This document shows, piece after piece, positions 40,664-48,846 of a stretch of 64,000 nucleotides of DNA. The first letter of the stretch is position 1. Each line of letters starts with the position of its first letter. The notes under the pieces are model-generated. The model was not told where the DNA came from, ran no database searches, and saw only the letters and a list, made by a program, of their open reading frames with translations. The translations under genes were made by a program, and so were the position numbers. This DNA is from Chloroflexota bacterium (lineage in GTDB: Bacteria; Chloroflexota; Anaerolineae; Anaerolineales; Villigracilaceae): contig QMIW01000034.1 in assembly GCA_024434165.1 (NCBI GenBank), positions 27,474-91,473 on the forward strand. The letters run 5' to 3'.

Positions 40664-41617
40664 TTAAGAGTAATACCAACTGAAGATCTTGTTATACACC
40701 GCCAACAGCAACTTCTTGATTGGACTCAACTCCAACACGCGCCGCACCAAACCTTCTTTCTTCTTACTTCTTTCTTTTTCCTTCCCCAACTCCCCTCGCA
40801 GATACCCCAGCGTATTGGACATGTTCATCGCCAGCGGGTCGGAGACCATCAGGCGCAGCAAGCCCGCGTCGTTCATGCGCTTGTCCAACTGGCGGACCTG
40901 TCCCATCGGCTTGTCCATGTCAAAGGGCAGGAATTGTTGAAGCGTGGATTTATACGCGGTGAACTGCCAGTGACTTGCGCCCGCCATCGCGGTCGCGCCT
41001 TTATAACTCAGTCTCCAGTCTCTAGTCTCTGCGTATACTTTTTTATTCTCTTCTTCGGTCTGACCCAGCGAAAGATTGAATTCCAAAAAAGTCTCCCATG
41101 GAATGAACTGACCTTCTTCGAGAGTCGCGTTTTTCCGCGCCCAATCGAGCGTGGATGAGTACAACTCAGGCGACGTGCGGAAGGGACGCGCGGTAACCAT
41201 GCCGACGTTCGGGAAGGTTTCGAGAATTTCCACGGAACGGGAAAGCCACTTCGGGGAAAATAAAACATCGCTGTCTGTATAAGCAATGATTTCTCCTGGC
41301 GCGCCGCCGAAGATTACATTCCATGCGCCGCCCTTGCCCATATTCTTCTCGGCGAGAATCAAATATTGAATGCGCCCCTCTTCTTTTTCTTGCACGAGGA
41401 AATCGCGCACTTCGGCGCACGAGCCGTTGTCGAAGACCATCAGGTCGAACGGCAGACCTGCATCGTTCCTCATGGAATCCATGCAGACTTTCAGCACATC
41501 AAGGGTCTCGGCGTAGAATCCGCTCAGGAAGGGGATGTAGTTGAGCAGCGCAACCGTGATCCGCTCGGGCTTGGCAACGTCTTTGACGAACTTGGCGGGG
41601 TTTTGACCTTTTCGCAT
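40664..41617 (-). CDS. GT-A (family 2-like) glycosyltransferase
   Basis: A 317-residue glycosyltransferase. LMVFDNGSC and the metal-binding IIAYTDSDVLFSPKWL (DxD-like TDSD) mark the GT-A fold; ARPFRTSP and GATAMAGASHWQFTAY lie in the acceptor half. A CAGTCTCTAGTCTC-type repeat is read in frame as about ETRDWRLS near residue 198. Sugar specificity unknown. Confidence 0.82.
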   Translation of the reverse strand: MRKGQNPAKFVKDVAKPERITVALLNYIPFLSGFYAETLDVLKVCMDSMRNDAGLPFDLMVFDNGSCAEVRDFLVQEKEEGRIQYLILAEKNMGKGGAWNVIFGGAPGEIIAYTDSDVLFSPKWLSRSVEILETFPNVGMVTARPFRTSPELYSSTLDWARKNATLEEGQFIPWETFLEFNLSLGQTEEENKKVYAETRDWRLSYKGATAMAGASHWQFTAYKSTLQQFLPFDMDKPMGQVRQLDKRMNDAGLLRLMVSDPLAMNMSNTLGYLRGELGKEKERSKKKEGLVRRVLELSPIKKLLLAVYNKIFSWYYS

Positions 41618-41666
41618 TTTCGATACTCGTTATTCGGGGTTCGATACTCGATGATCAAATATCGAA

Positions 41667-42572
41667 TTATCGAATTATCTTCTTCAATCGCTTCTTCCAT
41701 CGCTTCGGTCTGACAATATTCTCGACTGCGCTCTCAGGCAGGAAGAAAAATATCATTCGCAGGAACAACTCCAATTTCCGCGTGAGGCGCGCAGAGGTCA
41801 TCTTTGGGCGGGAAAGTTTACCATCAACCAGTTGGTGTGTCGCATCCAAAATCGTGTAGCGGATGTTTGCCTGCCCGCCCGCGAGGCGGATGTTTTCGTT
41901 CGTTTCGGGATGTTCGTAATGCGGCTTGCCATCGGGCAAATGGGAGTAGTCGTGGTTCTGATGCACGATCATCAGCGACGGCGTGCAATCAACCACCGCC
42001 CAGTTTTCTTTTCGGGCTTTATAGATCATCCAATTATCCCAGCCCGCGCGACCGATGGTGAAGTTGGGAATTTCAGCATAGCAGGATTTGGGAAAGAGGA
42101 AAAAATCGCTTCCCGCCGGACGGTGAAGTTGGTTCTGTTTCCTGACATCTTCCCTCAGCTGCGACTCCCACCCTTCGGTGAAATTGAGCGGCGACGTGAT
42201 GTCATAGTCCCAGCGTTGACTCAACATCACGAACTTGTCACGCTGCAAACGTGACCTGCGCGCGGCTTCGACGAAATCGGGCATGAGGATCATGTCCGCG
42301 TTGACGATGCAGAGGAGATCACTGCTTGAGTTTTCGCGCGCCAGTCGAAACATGGATGAGATCAGCGGCACACCGTTCGCGTTGCGCTCGACGTGCGGGG
42401 TGTGCTTCACGCCCAGTTCGCGCGCCGCCTCGGCGAGGCCTGTTTCCTCACCAAGCAAAATGACCTCCACATCGGGGAGCAGCGTCCATGACTTGATGGC
42501 GTTGCGTTGAATCAGCGCGATGTGGGGATCGGTGAAGGGTTTGGGGGCGGAGAAGAGGGTGATTAGCGGCAT
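41667..42572 (-). CDS. Putative glycosyltransferase
   Basis: A 301-residue protein starting MPLITLFSAPKPFTDPHIALIQRNAIKSW; SDLLCIVNADMILMPDF resembles a DxD site of GT-A enzymes, and AGWDNWMIYKARK is typical of this uncharacterised glycan-cluster group. The ATG at 42572 is chosen because the upstream extension (MSLRGRSPKQS...) is translated repeat DNA. The enzyme acts in surface-glycan assembly, judged by context. Confidence 0.7.
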   Translation of the reverse strand: MPLITLFSAPKPFTDPHIALIQRNAIKSWTLLPDVEVILLGEETGLAEAARELGVKHTPHVERNANGVPLISSMFRLARENSSSDLLCIVNADMILMPDFVEAARRSRLQRDKFVMLSQRWDYDITSPLNFTEGWESQLREDVRKQNQLHRPAGSDFFLFPKSCYAEIPNFTIGRAGWDNWMIYKARKENWAVVDCTPSLMIVHQNHDYSHLPDGKPHYEHPETNENIRLAGGQANIRYTILDATHQLVDGKLSRPKMTSARLTRKLELFLRMIFFFLPESAVENIVRPKRWKKRLKKIIR

Positions 42573-42589
42573 GATTTCAATAACAATCA

Positions 42590-42676
42590 TGTCATTGCGA
42601 GCGAACGAAGTGAGCGCGGCAATCCCAGGTTTGATGGTTAATGGGGATTGCTTCGGGCTTCGCCCTCGCAATGACA
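42590..42676. repeat. TGTCATTGCGAG-family element
   Basis: Complete copy from TGTCATTGCGAGCG to CTCGCAATGACA, filling the whole gap between two glycan genes. The stop of the next gene begins at 42677. Confidence 0.88.
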
Positions 42677-43555
42677 CTATTTTATGGCACGATCATCAAT
42701 ATCTTTCAATGTCTTGTGCTGAACGCCCGCATTGATTTTCATCAATTCAGGGTTGGCGTGAACCAAATCCAAAACGTCTTTCCACGAAAAATCATCGCGT
42801 CCATCGAAGCGGAGGTAGACTTCGCGCATGAATTCCAAATCTTCGGGTGTGTCCACCGTCCAGCGGTAGTCGCCGAAGTCGGTGGTGTGATGAAGCAGGG
42901 CAACGCGGTATCCGCGCGGGGAGATGCCATATTCCAGCCTGCGGTTGGCTTTGTTTAGTTCCACGCCTTCGTAAAGATATGGCATGGCGTGTTCGCGGTG
43001 CTGGGGTGCTTTTGCCTTCTTCCACGCCTGTTTCAAGGCTTCGAAGGTGCAGACTTCCACATCCAAGCCGATGGGATACGTCCGATGCCAGGGCGGCGGC
43101 AGGCGGTTGCACACGAAGTCCGCGGAGAAGGCAAGTTCATCGGGCAGCAAGGGGCGTTTCAATTCCTCCAGCGGGTCGGGCATGCCCTCGAAGCGCCCCC
43201 AAATGGCGTTGACGGCGTCGTCAATCAGATCGGGGTCAATCACAGGACAATCCGCCGTGATGCGGACGACCACATCCGCTTTGGCTTGCAGGGCGGTTTG
43301 ATAATAACGGTCCAGGACATCATACAGATTGCCTCGGGTGTAGGGAATGCCCGACAGGTCGCAGTATTCCGCTACGGGGTCGTCTGAGGCGTCTGTCGTC
43401 GTGGCGAAAATCACGTCATCGAGAGTCTTCGCCCGCGAGGTGCGAATGTAGACGCGCTGTAACATCGGCTGTCCTGCGATGTCTGCGAGAATCTTCCCCG
43501 GCAAGCGGGAGGAAGTCATGCGTCCCTGGATGATGGCGACAACTTTTGGTTTCAT
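42677..43555 (-). CDS. SpsF-like cytidylyltransferase
   Basis: A 292-residue nucleotidyltransferase. The N-terminal nucleotide-binding block is IIQGRMTSSRLPGKIL, followed by VVVRITADCPVIDPDLID and EVCTFEALKQAW. SpsF and related CMP-sugar synthetases activate acidic nine-carbon or similar sugars. With NeuB-like synthase and PseB-like dehydratase in the same island, it probably makes a CMP-nonulosonate donor. Confidence 0.82.
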   Translation of the reverse strand: MKPKVVAIIQGRMTSSRLPGKILADIAGQPMLQRVYIRTSRAKTLDDVIFATTTDASDDPVAEYCDLSGIPYTRGNLYDVLDRYYQTALQAKADVVVRITADCPVIDPDLIDDAVNAIWGRFEGMPDPLEELKRPLLPDELAFSADFVCNRLPPPWHRTYPIGLDVEVCTFEALKQAWKKAKAPQHREHAMPYLYEGVELNKANRRLEYGISPRGYRVALLHHTTDFGDYRWTVDTPEDLEFMREVYLRFDGRDDFSWKDVLDLVHANPELMKINAGVQHKTLKDIDDRAIK

Positions 43556-43563
43556 AACTGGCT

Positions 43564-43589
43564 GTAAGTCGAAATTAATTTCGACTTAC
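43564..43589. repeat. Perfect 26 bp palindrome supplying a stop codon
   Basis: Perfect inverted repeat with arms GTAAGTCGAAATT. The TAA stop of the DUF4910 gene (43586-43588 on the minus strand) is part of it. Related palindromes: 48715-48732 and the GTCGAATGAATTCGAC at about 5428-5443. Confidence 0.75.
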
Positions 43590-44911
43590 GAAGTTTGCGC
43601 CTCCGATGGGATGGGAAGCGGAGTCACAAATCCTTTCGCTCTAAATTTCTCGACATACTCGCGCACGATCCAGTAATCGAGACCGACCTGCTCGGCGATG
43701 TCGAAGATGGTGTGTTGACCTTCGAAGCGCATCATGATCTTTTCGATGGCGCGGTTGAGCGCCCAGTTCTCGCGCCAGTCCACCCAGAGACCGTGACCGC
43801 TGAGAAATACGGGTCCGCGGAAGGTGCGCCTGGGGATGTAATTGCTGGCGTAAACGCGGATGATCTCTTCAGCAGTTTGCGCCGCGCCAACGAGCATGTC
43901 TTCGTGCATGATGTCGAGATTATCGTCGGTGGTGTGATATTCGTCGTAGGGCCAGCGGTTGAGCGAAATGCACGGCACGTTGACGCCAGGTCCGTTGATG
44001 ACGCGCTCGTCGTTGGCGGGGGCGGCGGCGAAATCGCGTTCCTCGTGTTCGATATTTTGTAATTGGTAATGGGTAATTCGGTCAAGGAGGTGGTTATGCT
44101 GGCGGGTATGATGCCATGCGATTTTGTTTTTGTTCCCTGTCATCTCCATGAAGATTCCGCCGCGCAGATTCGGGATGAGCGACTCGTTATGCGCGAGCCA
44201 GGCAATCGTGCCGATGGTTTCAGGTCCAAACCAGAAGCGGATGCTCATCGAGCCAGCAGGCAGCGGATTCTCCGCCAGCCGCCGCGCCAATTCAATGGCG
44301 CTGACCACACCTGCGCCGTCGTCGTTTGCCTGCATGGGGTGACAGGTATGCGCCTGCACGAGAAACTCGCCCGCTTCGGGGTTCGCTCCGCCTTCGGGAT
44401 GGATAACCGCCGTGGCGGCTTTGAATCCCTGCTTGGGGTCGGTGACAAACTCGGATTTGATGACCGCGTGATATTTCTTGTCATGCGGGAGTTTGTCGAA
44501 GGTGTTCTTCGGCATGCAAAAGCCCCAGTCCCGTTCGTAGTATTTGAAGACCCACGGCACGGTATGCGGACGTTTCTCGTTGAAATACAAGTGCGGCTGT
44601 AGTTCGTCAAAACTCAAGACTTTATCAACAGGCAACGAATACGAAACGATGTGAAGCGGGTTCTCCTTGAAATCCACAATGCGTTCGCCATCTTCCGTTT
44701 CGAGATACGCTTCGTGAACGACATACCTTTCAGGCACTTTCCACGTCCAGACGGGGGTCAGCGGCGCGTAGGTCTCGATGGTGTAGTTGGATGAATCAGG
44801 CATGTACGAGCCGACGATCTCCAATGTCCTGTCATGATCGTCGGAGGCAAGGGTGCGGTGCAGGGGGAAGAATTCCGCGAGGATGGATTTGAGGGAAGGG
44901 TAGGGTTTCAT
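43586..44911 (-). CDS. DUF4910 zinc aminopeptidase-like protein
   Basis: A 441-residue protein of the DUF4910 group found in polysaccharide islands. The peptidase-like metal site is EFLVQAHTCHPMQANDDGAGVVSAIELARRL (His and Asp), with ETIGTIAWLAHNE and NRWPYDEYHTTDDN further on. The C-terminal 60 residues look like a winged helix. A TAATTGGTAATGGG repeat (44057-44082) is read in frame as about RITHYQLQN. The substrate is unknown; deacylation of a sugar intermediate is possible. Confidence 0.78.
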   Translation of the reverse strand: MKPYPSLKSILAEFFPLHRTLASDDHDRTLEIVGSYMPDSSNYTIETYAPLTPVWTWKVPERYVVHEAYLETEDGERIVDFKENPLHIVSYSLPVDKVLSFDELQPHLYFNEKRPHTVPWVFKYYERDWGFCMPKNTFDKLPHDKKYHAVIKSEFVTDPKQGFKAATAVIHPEGGANPEAGEFLVQAHTCHPMQANDDGAGVVSAIELARRLAENPLPAGSMSIRFWFGPETIGTIAWLAHNESLIPNLRGGIFMEMTGNKNKIAWHHTRQHNHLLDRITHYQLQNIEHEERDFAAAPANDERVINGPGVNVPCISLNRWPYDEYHTTDDNLDIMHEDMLVGAAQTAEEIIRVYASNYIPRRTFRGPVFLSGHGLWVDWRENWALNRAIEKIMMRFEGQHTIFDIAEQVGLDYWIVREYVEKFRAKGFVTPLPIPSEAQTS

Positions 44912-44920
44912 AATTTCATA

Positions 44921-44972
44921 CCCTCACCCCTACACCCCTCTCCCAAATGGGAGAGGGGACGGGGGAGAGGGT
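44921..44972. repeat. GGGAGAGGG-family repeat
   Basis: CCCTCACCCCTACACCCCTC, TCCC...GGGAGAGGGGAC and GGGGGAGAGGG between the AAC(3)-like and DUF4910 genes. Confidence 0.8.
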
Positions 44973-45733
44973 TAATACTTCGGCTCTTCGATGTAATGCA
45001 GTTTCTCAGGATGCTCTCTCACGATCACGGACATATTGTCGTAGAAATCGTTCGCGGTTGCAAAATGCACCTTCGCCGCGCCGACCTGGATTTCCTTGAT
45101 CACGCCTGCCGCGAGCAGTTCATTCATGCCAGGGTTGATGTACGTCTTGACCGTATCATCCTTGCGCACGAACATCGAATACACTTTGACCTGCGGCTTG
45201 CGGTCATAGCCCACGTAAATTCCAGAGAATTCCTTTATGCGGCGGTAATCGCAGCCGACGTTGTACTCGATGTAATGATGCATCGAAAACGTGCTGTTGA
45301 AATCCAAGCCGATGCTCACAATCGTCCCGTTGATTCTGTGGAATAACGCAAACGCCGAATTCGGTCCGTATGCCTCCACGTCATCGGTTTTGAGGAACTC
45401 CTCCGCGCGTTTGCCCAAAACGGAGAAACTGTAAATCGGATGCGGAGTCCGCTTTGCGTTCGGTCGGAGGCGAGCCTGTTCGGTGATCGCGCCCATCCGC
45501 GAAGGCGTCTCCAGTACGTCCCAATAATGGTTTTCCGTCCACGACTGGAAGTTGAAGGCGGGGAACATCACCGTGCCATCCTTTCCCGCCAGTTCGATGA
45601 ACGCATCAATCACCGTGTCCGCGCCGCCTTCCACGCCGCCCAGCGACTTGTATGACGTGTGCACCATGATCGTGTCGCCGTTCTTGATTCCGATTTGACC
45701 AAAGCCTTCAATGAGTTGTTGTTTGGTGAGCAT
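44972..45733 (-). CDS. AAC(3)-family N-acetyltransferase, probably for an amino sugar
   Basis: A 253-residue acetyl-CoA-dependent acetyltransferase of the aminoglycoside 3-N-acetyltransferase fold. Motifs: IMVHTSYKSLGGVEGGADTVIDA, GTVMFPAFNFQSW, RMGAITEQARLRPNAKRTPHPIYSFSVLG in outline, and HYIEYNVGCDYR. In a glycan island the likely acceptor is an amino sugar, not an antibiotic. Confidence 0.82.
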   Translation of the reverse strand: MLTKQQLIEGFGQIGIKNGDTIMVHTSYKSLGGVEGGADTVIDAFIELAGKDGTVMFPAFNFQSWTENHYWDVLETPSRMGAITEQARLRPNAKRTPHPIYSFSVLGKRAEEFLKTDDVEAYGPNSAFALFHRINGTIVSIGLDFNSTFSMHHYIEYNVGCDYRRIKEFSGIYVGYDRKPQVKVYSMFVRKDDTVKTYINPGMNELLAAGVIKEIQVGAAKVHFATANDFYDNMSVIVREHPEKLHYIEEPKY

Positions 45734-45747
45734 GATTTCCTTTCATG

Positions 45748-45799
45748 GGATTGCTTACCACTTTGTGGCACAAGTCGGGCTATCGCCCTCGCAATGACA
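45748..45799. repeat. Half copy of the TGTCATTGCGAG family
   Basis: Only the right half is present (GGGATTGCTT...CTCGCAATGACA). It overlaps the 3' end of the following glycosyltransferase, whose last residues QMSLRGR are repeat-encoded. Confidence 0.75.
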
Positions 45800-46880
45800 T
45801 TTGATTATAGACTTCCATCAACGCAGCGGCATTCTTCTTCCAATCCGCGCGCCTCTCGGCGGACCTGCGGGCTGCTCTGCCGACCTCAGGCAGATTCTCC
45901 CGTTGATTCATCGCCGCGAGAATCTTCTCCGCCAGGTGATCTGCGTCCCCATCGCGGAACAGCCAGCCGTTGACTCCCTCTTCGACCCACTCTTGATTGG
46001 CGGGAATATCCGAGACCAGACACGGCAACCCGCACGCCAGCGCCTCCATCAGCGATACGGACGAGCCGTCCACATGCGAGGGCGAAATGTACAAATCCGC
46101 CATATCATACCAGCGCGGCAGGTCGGTTTGGGAGATCTGCCCGCCGAAGGTGACTCGCTCCAGCACGCCGCCGCTTTGCAGAATCCTGCGGATGTTCGCG
46201 CCCTGCGAGCCGCCGCTGAGCAGGATCAAATCCACATTATCTTTTTGCTGCGCCACTTTGACGAACGCCCGCGCCAGCACATCCACGCCGTAGCGGGTTT
46301 CCCAGGAGCGGTTGCAGAAGAGCGTGAAGTGCTCCGTATTCGGCGACCCGTGATCCGTGTTGGGTTTGAAGTGGTCGAGGTCAACGCCCCAGGGGATAAC
46401 GACCATCTTTTCGGGGTTCATGCCGTAGGTAATTGCCTTGTCGCGCGTAACGTTGGCATCGCTGGTAAAAAAATCTGTCCTGCGCAAAACATAACGTGTC
46501 ACCCACTCCCACCATTTGTTTTTGTGGACGTCGTCCATCAAGTCGAAGCCCCACGACATGGTGAGGAGCGGTCTCGCGCCAGCGAGGATGGCGATAAAGG
46601 CGCAGGTCTGGATCGGACCCGCATGGACAAGATCAGGCTTGATCTCACGGGTCAAACGTCGAAAGTCCAAGGTCAGAGCGGGCAGGTCCCGCCATTGGAA
46701 TGGTTTTTTGCCGCCCTTCCAAATCACCTGCGTCACACCTTCGGGGACGGGGCGGTCTTCCACTTGTCGGCGATTCCCTTCGAGTTGAACAAAGAACGCC
46801 TCATGCCCGCCATCCACAATGGCTTTGAGGAAGCGATGATCGTGAGTGGAATAGCCGGGGGAGAAATAGAGTATTCTCAA
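45780..46880 (-). CDS. GT4-like glycosyltransferase
   Basis: A 366-residue GT-B enzyme. It has an N-terminal RILYFSPGYSTHDHRFLKAI block and a nucleotide-sugar site around VDGSSVSLMEALACGLPCLVSDIPANQEWV. The start is uncertain: no ATG fits, and the best start is a TTG at 46880 just before RILYF, lying at the edge of a GGAACCTGGAAC-type repeat (46881-46915). An in-frame insertion at 46330-46369 is read as about KPNTDHGSPNTEHF, and the C-terminus runs into a TGTCATTGCGAG repeat. The fold core is intact. Confidence 0.82.
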   Translation of the reverse strand: MRILYFSPGYSTHDHRFLKAIVDGGHEAFFVQLEGNRRQVEDRPVPEGVTQVIWKGGKKPFQWRDLPALTLDFRRLTREIKPDLVHAGPIQTCAFIAILAGARPLLTMSWGFDLMDDVHKNKWWEWVTRYVLRRTDFFTSDANVTRDKAITYGMNPEKMVVIPWGVDLDHFKPNTDHGSPNTEHFTLFCNRSWETRYGVDVLARAFVKVAQQKDNVDLILLSGGSQGANIRRILQSGGVLERVTFGGQISQTDLPRWYDMADLYISPSHVDGSSVSLMEALACGLPCLVSDIPANQEWVEEGVNGWLFRDGDADHLAEKILAAMNQRENLPEVGRAARRSAERRADWKKNAAALMEVYNQMSLRGR

Positions 46881-46905
46881 AGTTCCAGGTTCCAAGTTTC
46901 AGGTT

Positions 46906-47310
46906 TCAAGTTTTGGAAGTTGGCGAAGGCTTGGCAGGACGATGGGGATTTTTCAATACGGATTTCTTCAACCCTCCAATGAGCGCCCTGGTTTTTTGCG
47001 CCTGTTCGTAACAGGTTTTGAAAACGTCTTCGGTGATATGGTTGACATCCAGCGCCGCATAACAAAGCGACTGAACTTCGACAGCCGAACGGCGGGCCAT
47101 GCCGAGGAAGCGGGCGAACTCAACGGAGGATTCATTGTCAAATCCCTCCGCAATGTTGGTCATCGCCGAAAGCGCCGCCTCCCGAAATTGATCGCGCATC
47201 CCGAAATCCTGCGCGAACGGGCCTTTCGCCGAAACTTGATATGCCATTCGCATCAATTTCCGCGCCTCCTGCCAGGCGACCAAATCCTCGAACCTTGTCA
47301 CTGCTGTCAT
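46906..47310 (-). CDS. Four-helix bundle (S23/IVP-type) protein
   Basis: A 134-residue protein matching the family first seen as 23S rRNA intervening-sequence proteins: RFEDLVAWQEARKL, FREAALSAMTNIAEGF and EFARFLGMARRSAVEVQS. AGGAGGAAG precedes the ATG. The family forms pentameric four-helix bundles with no known enzymatic role, and often lies in surface-glycan clusters or near mobile DNA. No rRNA is nearby. Confidence 0.88.
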   Translation of the reverse strand: MTAVTRFEDLVAWQEARKLMRMAYQVSAKGPFAQDFGMRDQFREAALSAMTNIAEGFDNESSVEFARFLGMARRSAVEVQSLCYAALDVNHITEDVFKTCYEQAQKTRALIGGLKKSVLKNPHRPAKPSPTSKT

Positions 47311-47407
47311 TTCTTCCTCCTGTTTTGGTCTTATGGTTGAAATTTAATTAATCGCTCCCGTTCAGGTAAAACGTGGAACTTGAAACGTGGAACGTGAAAC
47401 TTGGAAC

Positions 47408-48475
47408 TCACACACCCAACTCCACCCACCTCAATTCCTTGCCCTTGGGCATATCCACCAGCGCCTTCGTGCCAATGACATTTTCGATCTCATGCGGCTT
47501 GACGGCTCCAGGCGTGGCGGGACGCAGAACGTCAATCATGTCGCGGGTGAAGGTTTCGCCAGCCTTGATGTCGCGCGCGGCGCGCAGACAGCGGCGTTGG
47601 ACAACCTTCGTCTCCTGTTCGTTGGCGGCGATGAATTTATCCGAACTGCCGAGCGAGCGTTCGAGCAGGCGGGTTTCCTCGACCATCTTCGCCCAGTTTT
47701 CGGGGTTCATCGCAAATTTGTGGTCGGGACCTTCGCGGTCGTTGCTGTCGGTGAAGTGCCGCTCGATCATGCGCGCGCCGAGCGTCACTGCGCCGAGGAC
47801 GGGGGCAACCGAATGGGTGTGGTCGGACAGACCCAAAATCACGCCGGGGAACATCACAGAAAAAGTTTTGAGGACGTTCAAATGCAGATGGTCGTAGTTA
47901 TCGGGGCTGGCAGTGTAGTTGGTGTTGCACTGCATCAGACACAACTGTTTGTTGACTTTGAGAATCGCATGGACGGCGCGCTGCACATCGGCAATATCCG
48001 CCGCACCGCAGGCGATGATCATCGGCTTGCCTTTGGACGCCATGTGTTCGAGCGCTTCGATCCAGTCAATTTCGCCGGAGCCAGCCTTGAAAGCGGGGAT
48101 GTACGGGTCCACATGCTCGATGGAGTCGTAATCGTAGGGCGAGGTGAAGAAGTCAATGCCAACCTTGTCGCACTCTTCTTTCAGGATGGGAGTCCAATCC
48201 TGCGGGAGGGATGCGGCGGCGTAGACCTCGGTGACGGAACGCTTCCAACTCGCCTGGTGACTGACCTTGGAATTCATGTGGGTGAATCCATACTCCGAGA
48301 CGATCCTGGGCGCCTGGAAATGCTGGAATTTGGCGGCATCTGCGCCCGCCTCTTTGGCGAGACGGATGAGCAGTTTGGCGCGCTCCAGATCGCCGTCGTG
48401 GTTGGCGGCGATGTCGGCGATGAAGTAGGTGGGGTGGTTCAAGCCGATCGTTCGGTTTCCAAATTGGATTTCCAT
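47408..48475 (-). CDS. NeuB-type N-acetylneuraminate/nonulosonate synthase
   Basis: A 355-residue enzyme condensing phosphoenolpyruvate with a hexose derivative to a nine-carbon acidic sugar. The TIM-barrel part has YFIADIAANHDGDLERAKLLI, AAKFQHFQ, FFTSPYDYDSIEHV and GLSDHTHSVAPVLGAVTLGARMIERHF. A C-terminal SAF (antifreeze-like) domain follows from about residue 295 (VQRRCLRAARDIKAGETFTRDMIDVLRPA in outline). CGGAGGAACAG before the ATG decides the start. The exact product (sialic, legionaminic or pseudaminic type) cannot be told. Confidence 0.9.
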   Translation of the reverse strand: MEIQFGNRTIGLNHPTYFIADIAANHDGDLERAKLLIRLAKEAGADAAKFQHFQAPRIVSEYGFTHMNSKVSHQASWKRSVTEVYAAASLPQDWTPILKEECDKVGIDFFTSPYDYDSIEHVDPYIPAFKAGSGEIDWIEALEHMASKGKPMIIACGAADIADVQRAVHAILKVNKQLCLMQCNTNYTASPDNYDHLHLNVLKTFSVMFPGVILGLSDHTHSVAPVLGAVTLGARMIERHFTDSNDREGPDHKFAMNPENWAKMVEETRLLERSLGSSDKFIAANEQETKVVQRRCLRAARDIKAGETFTRDMIDVLRPATPGAVKPHEIENVIGTKALVDMPKGKELRWVELGV

Positions 48476-48652
48476 TCTGTTCCTCCGATAGCAAATGCGT
48501 TATTGTCGAATTTTCGACCATATATTCAGAATTTTTTACCGCTAAGCGCGCCATGTTCTTCCCGGTGGGCTGTGGCGTGAGAAGCCTCAGCGAAGGTCAA
48601 GGCTGGGGCGGGCGGACAGGCGTCCCGTAGGACGGAAGCGGGGATTCCATCT

Positions 48653-48846
48653 TGTGGATAAACACCAGCCAGCCTGTGGATAAGTGCAGGGATTCTGTGG
48701 ATAACTTTAGGTCAGGCGGAATTAATTCCGCCTTACGCCTGTTGATAACTGCGAATTTTCTGTGGATAACCCTGCCGGAACTGTGTGTAAAACTCGTCCA
48801 AACCGGTGGAAAAGTCCGGTAGATTCTCGCCCAAATCTGTGGATAA
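48653..48846 (-). promoter_or_regulatory. Array of DnaA-box sequences (TTATCCACA)
   Basis: Perfect boxes (read TGTGGATAA on plus) begin at 48653, 48675, 48696, 48761 and 48838. One-mismatch TGTTGATAA begins at 48740, and two-mismatch versions at 48782 and about 48805. Spacing is mostly 21-22 bp, or a multiple, with all boxes in one orientation. A perfect 18 bp palindrome (48715-48732) fills the one empty slot. The array spans the rmlD-neuB gap and the last 38 codons of rmlD. Confidence 0.7.

Noticed and set aside
42572..42677. N-terminal extension MSLRGRSPKQS of the glycosyltransferase
   Set aside because: It is translated TGTCATTGCGAG repeat DNA; the family start is at MPLITLFSAPKPF.
44972..45733. 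Aminoglycoside resistance gene
   Set aside because: The fold matches AAC(3), but it sits in a surface-glycan operon; an amino-sugar acetyltransferase is more likely.
46906..47310. Evidence for a nearby 23S rRNA gene
   Set aside because: The S23-type protein family is common away from rRNA, and no rRNA sequence is seen.
48653..48846. CRISPR array
   Set aside because: The repeated unit is only 9-10 bases with short spacers of 12-13 bases, and there are no cas genes; DnaA boxes fit better.
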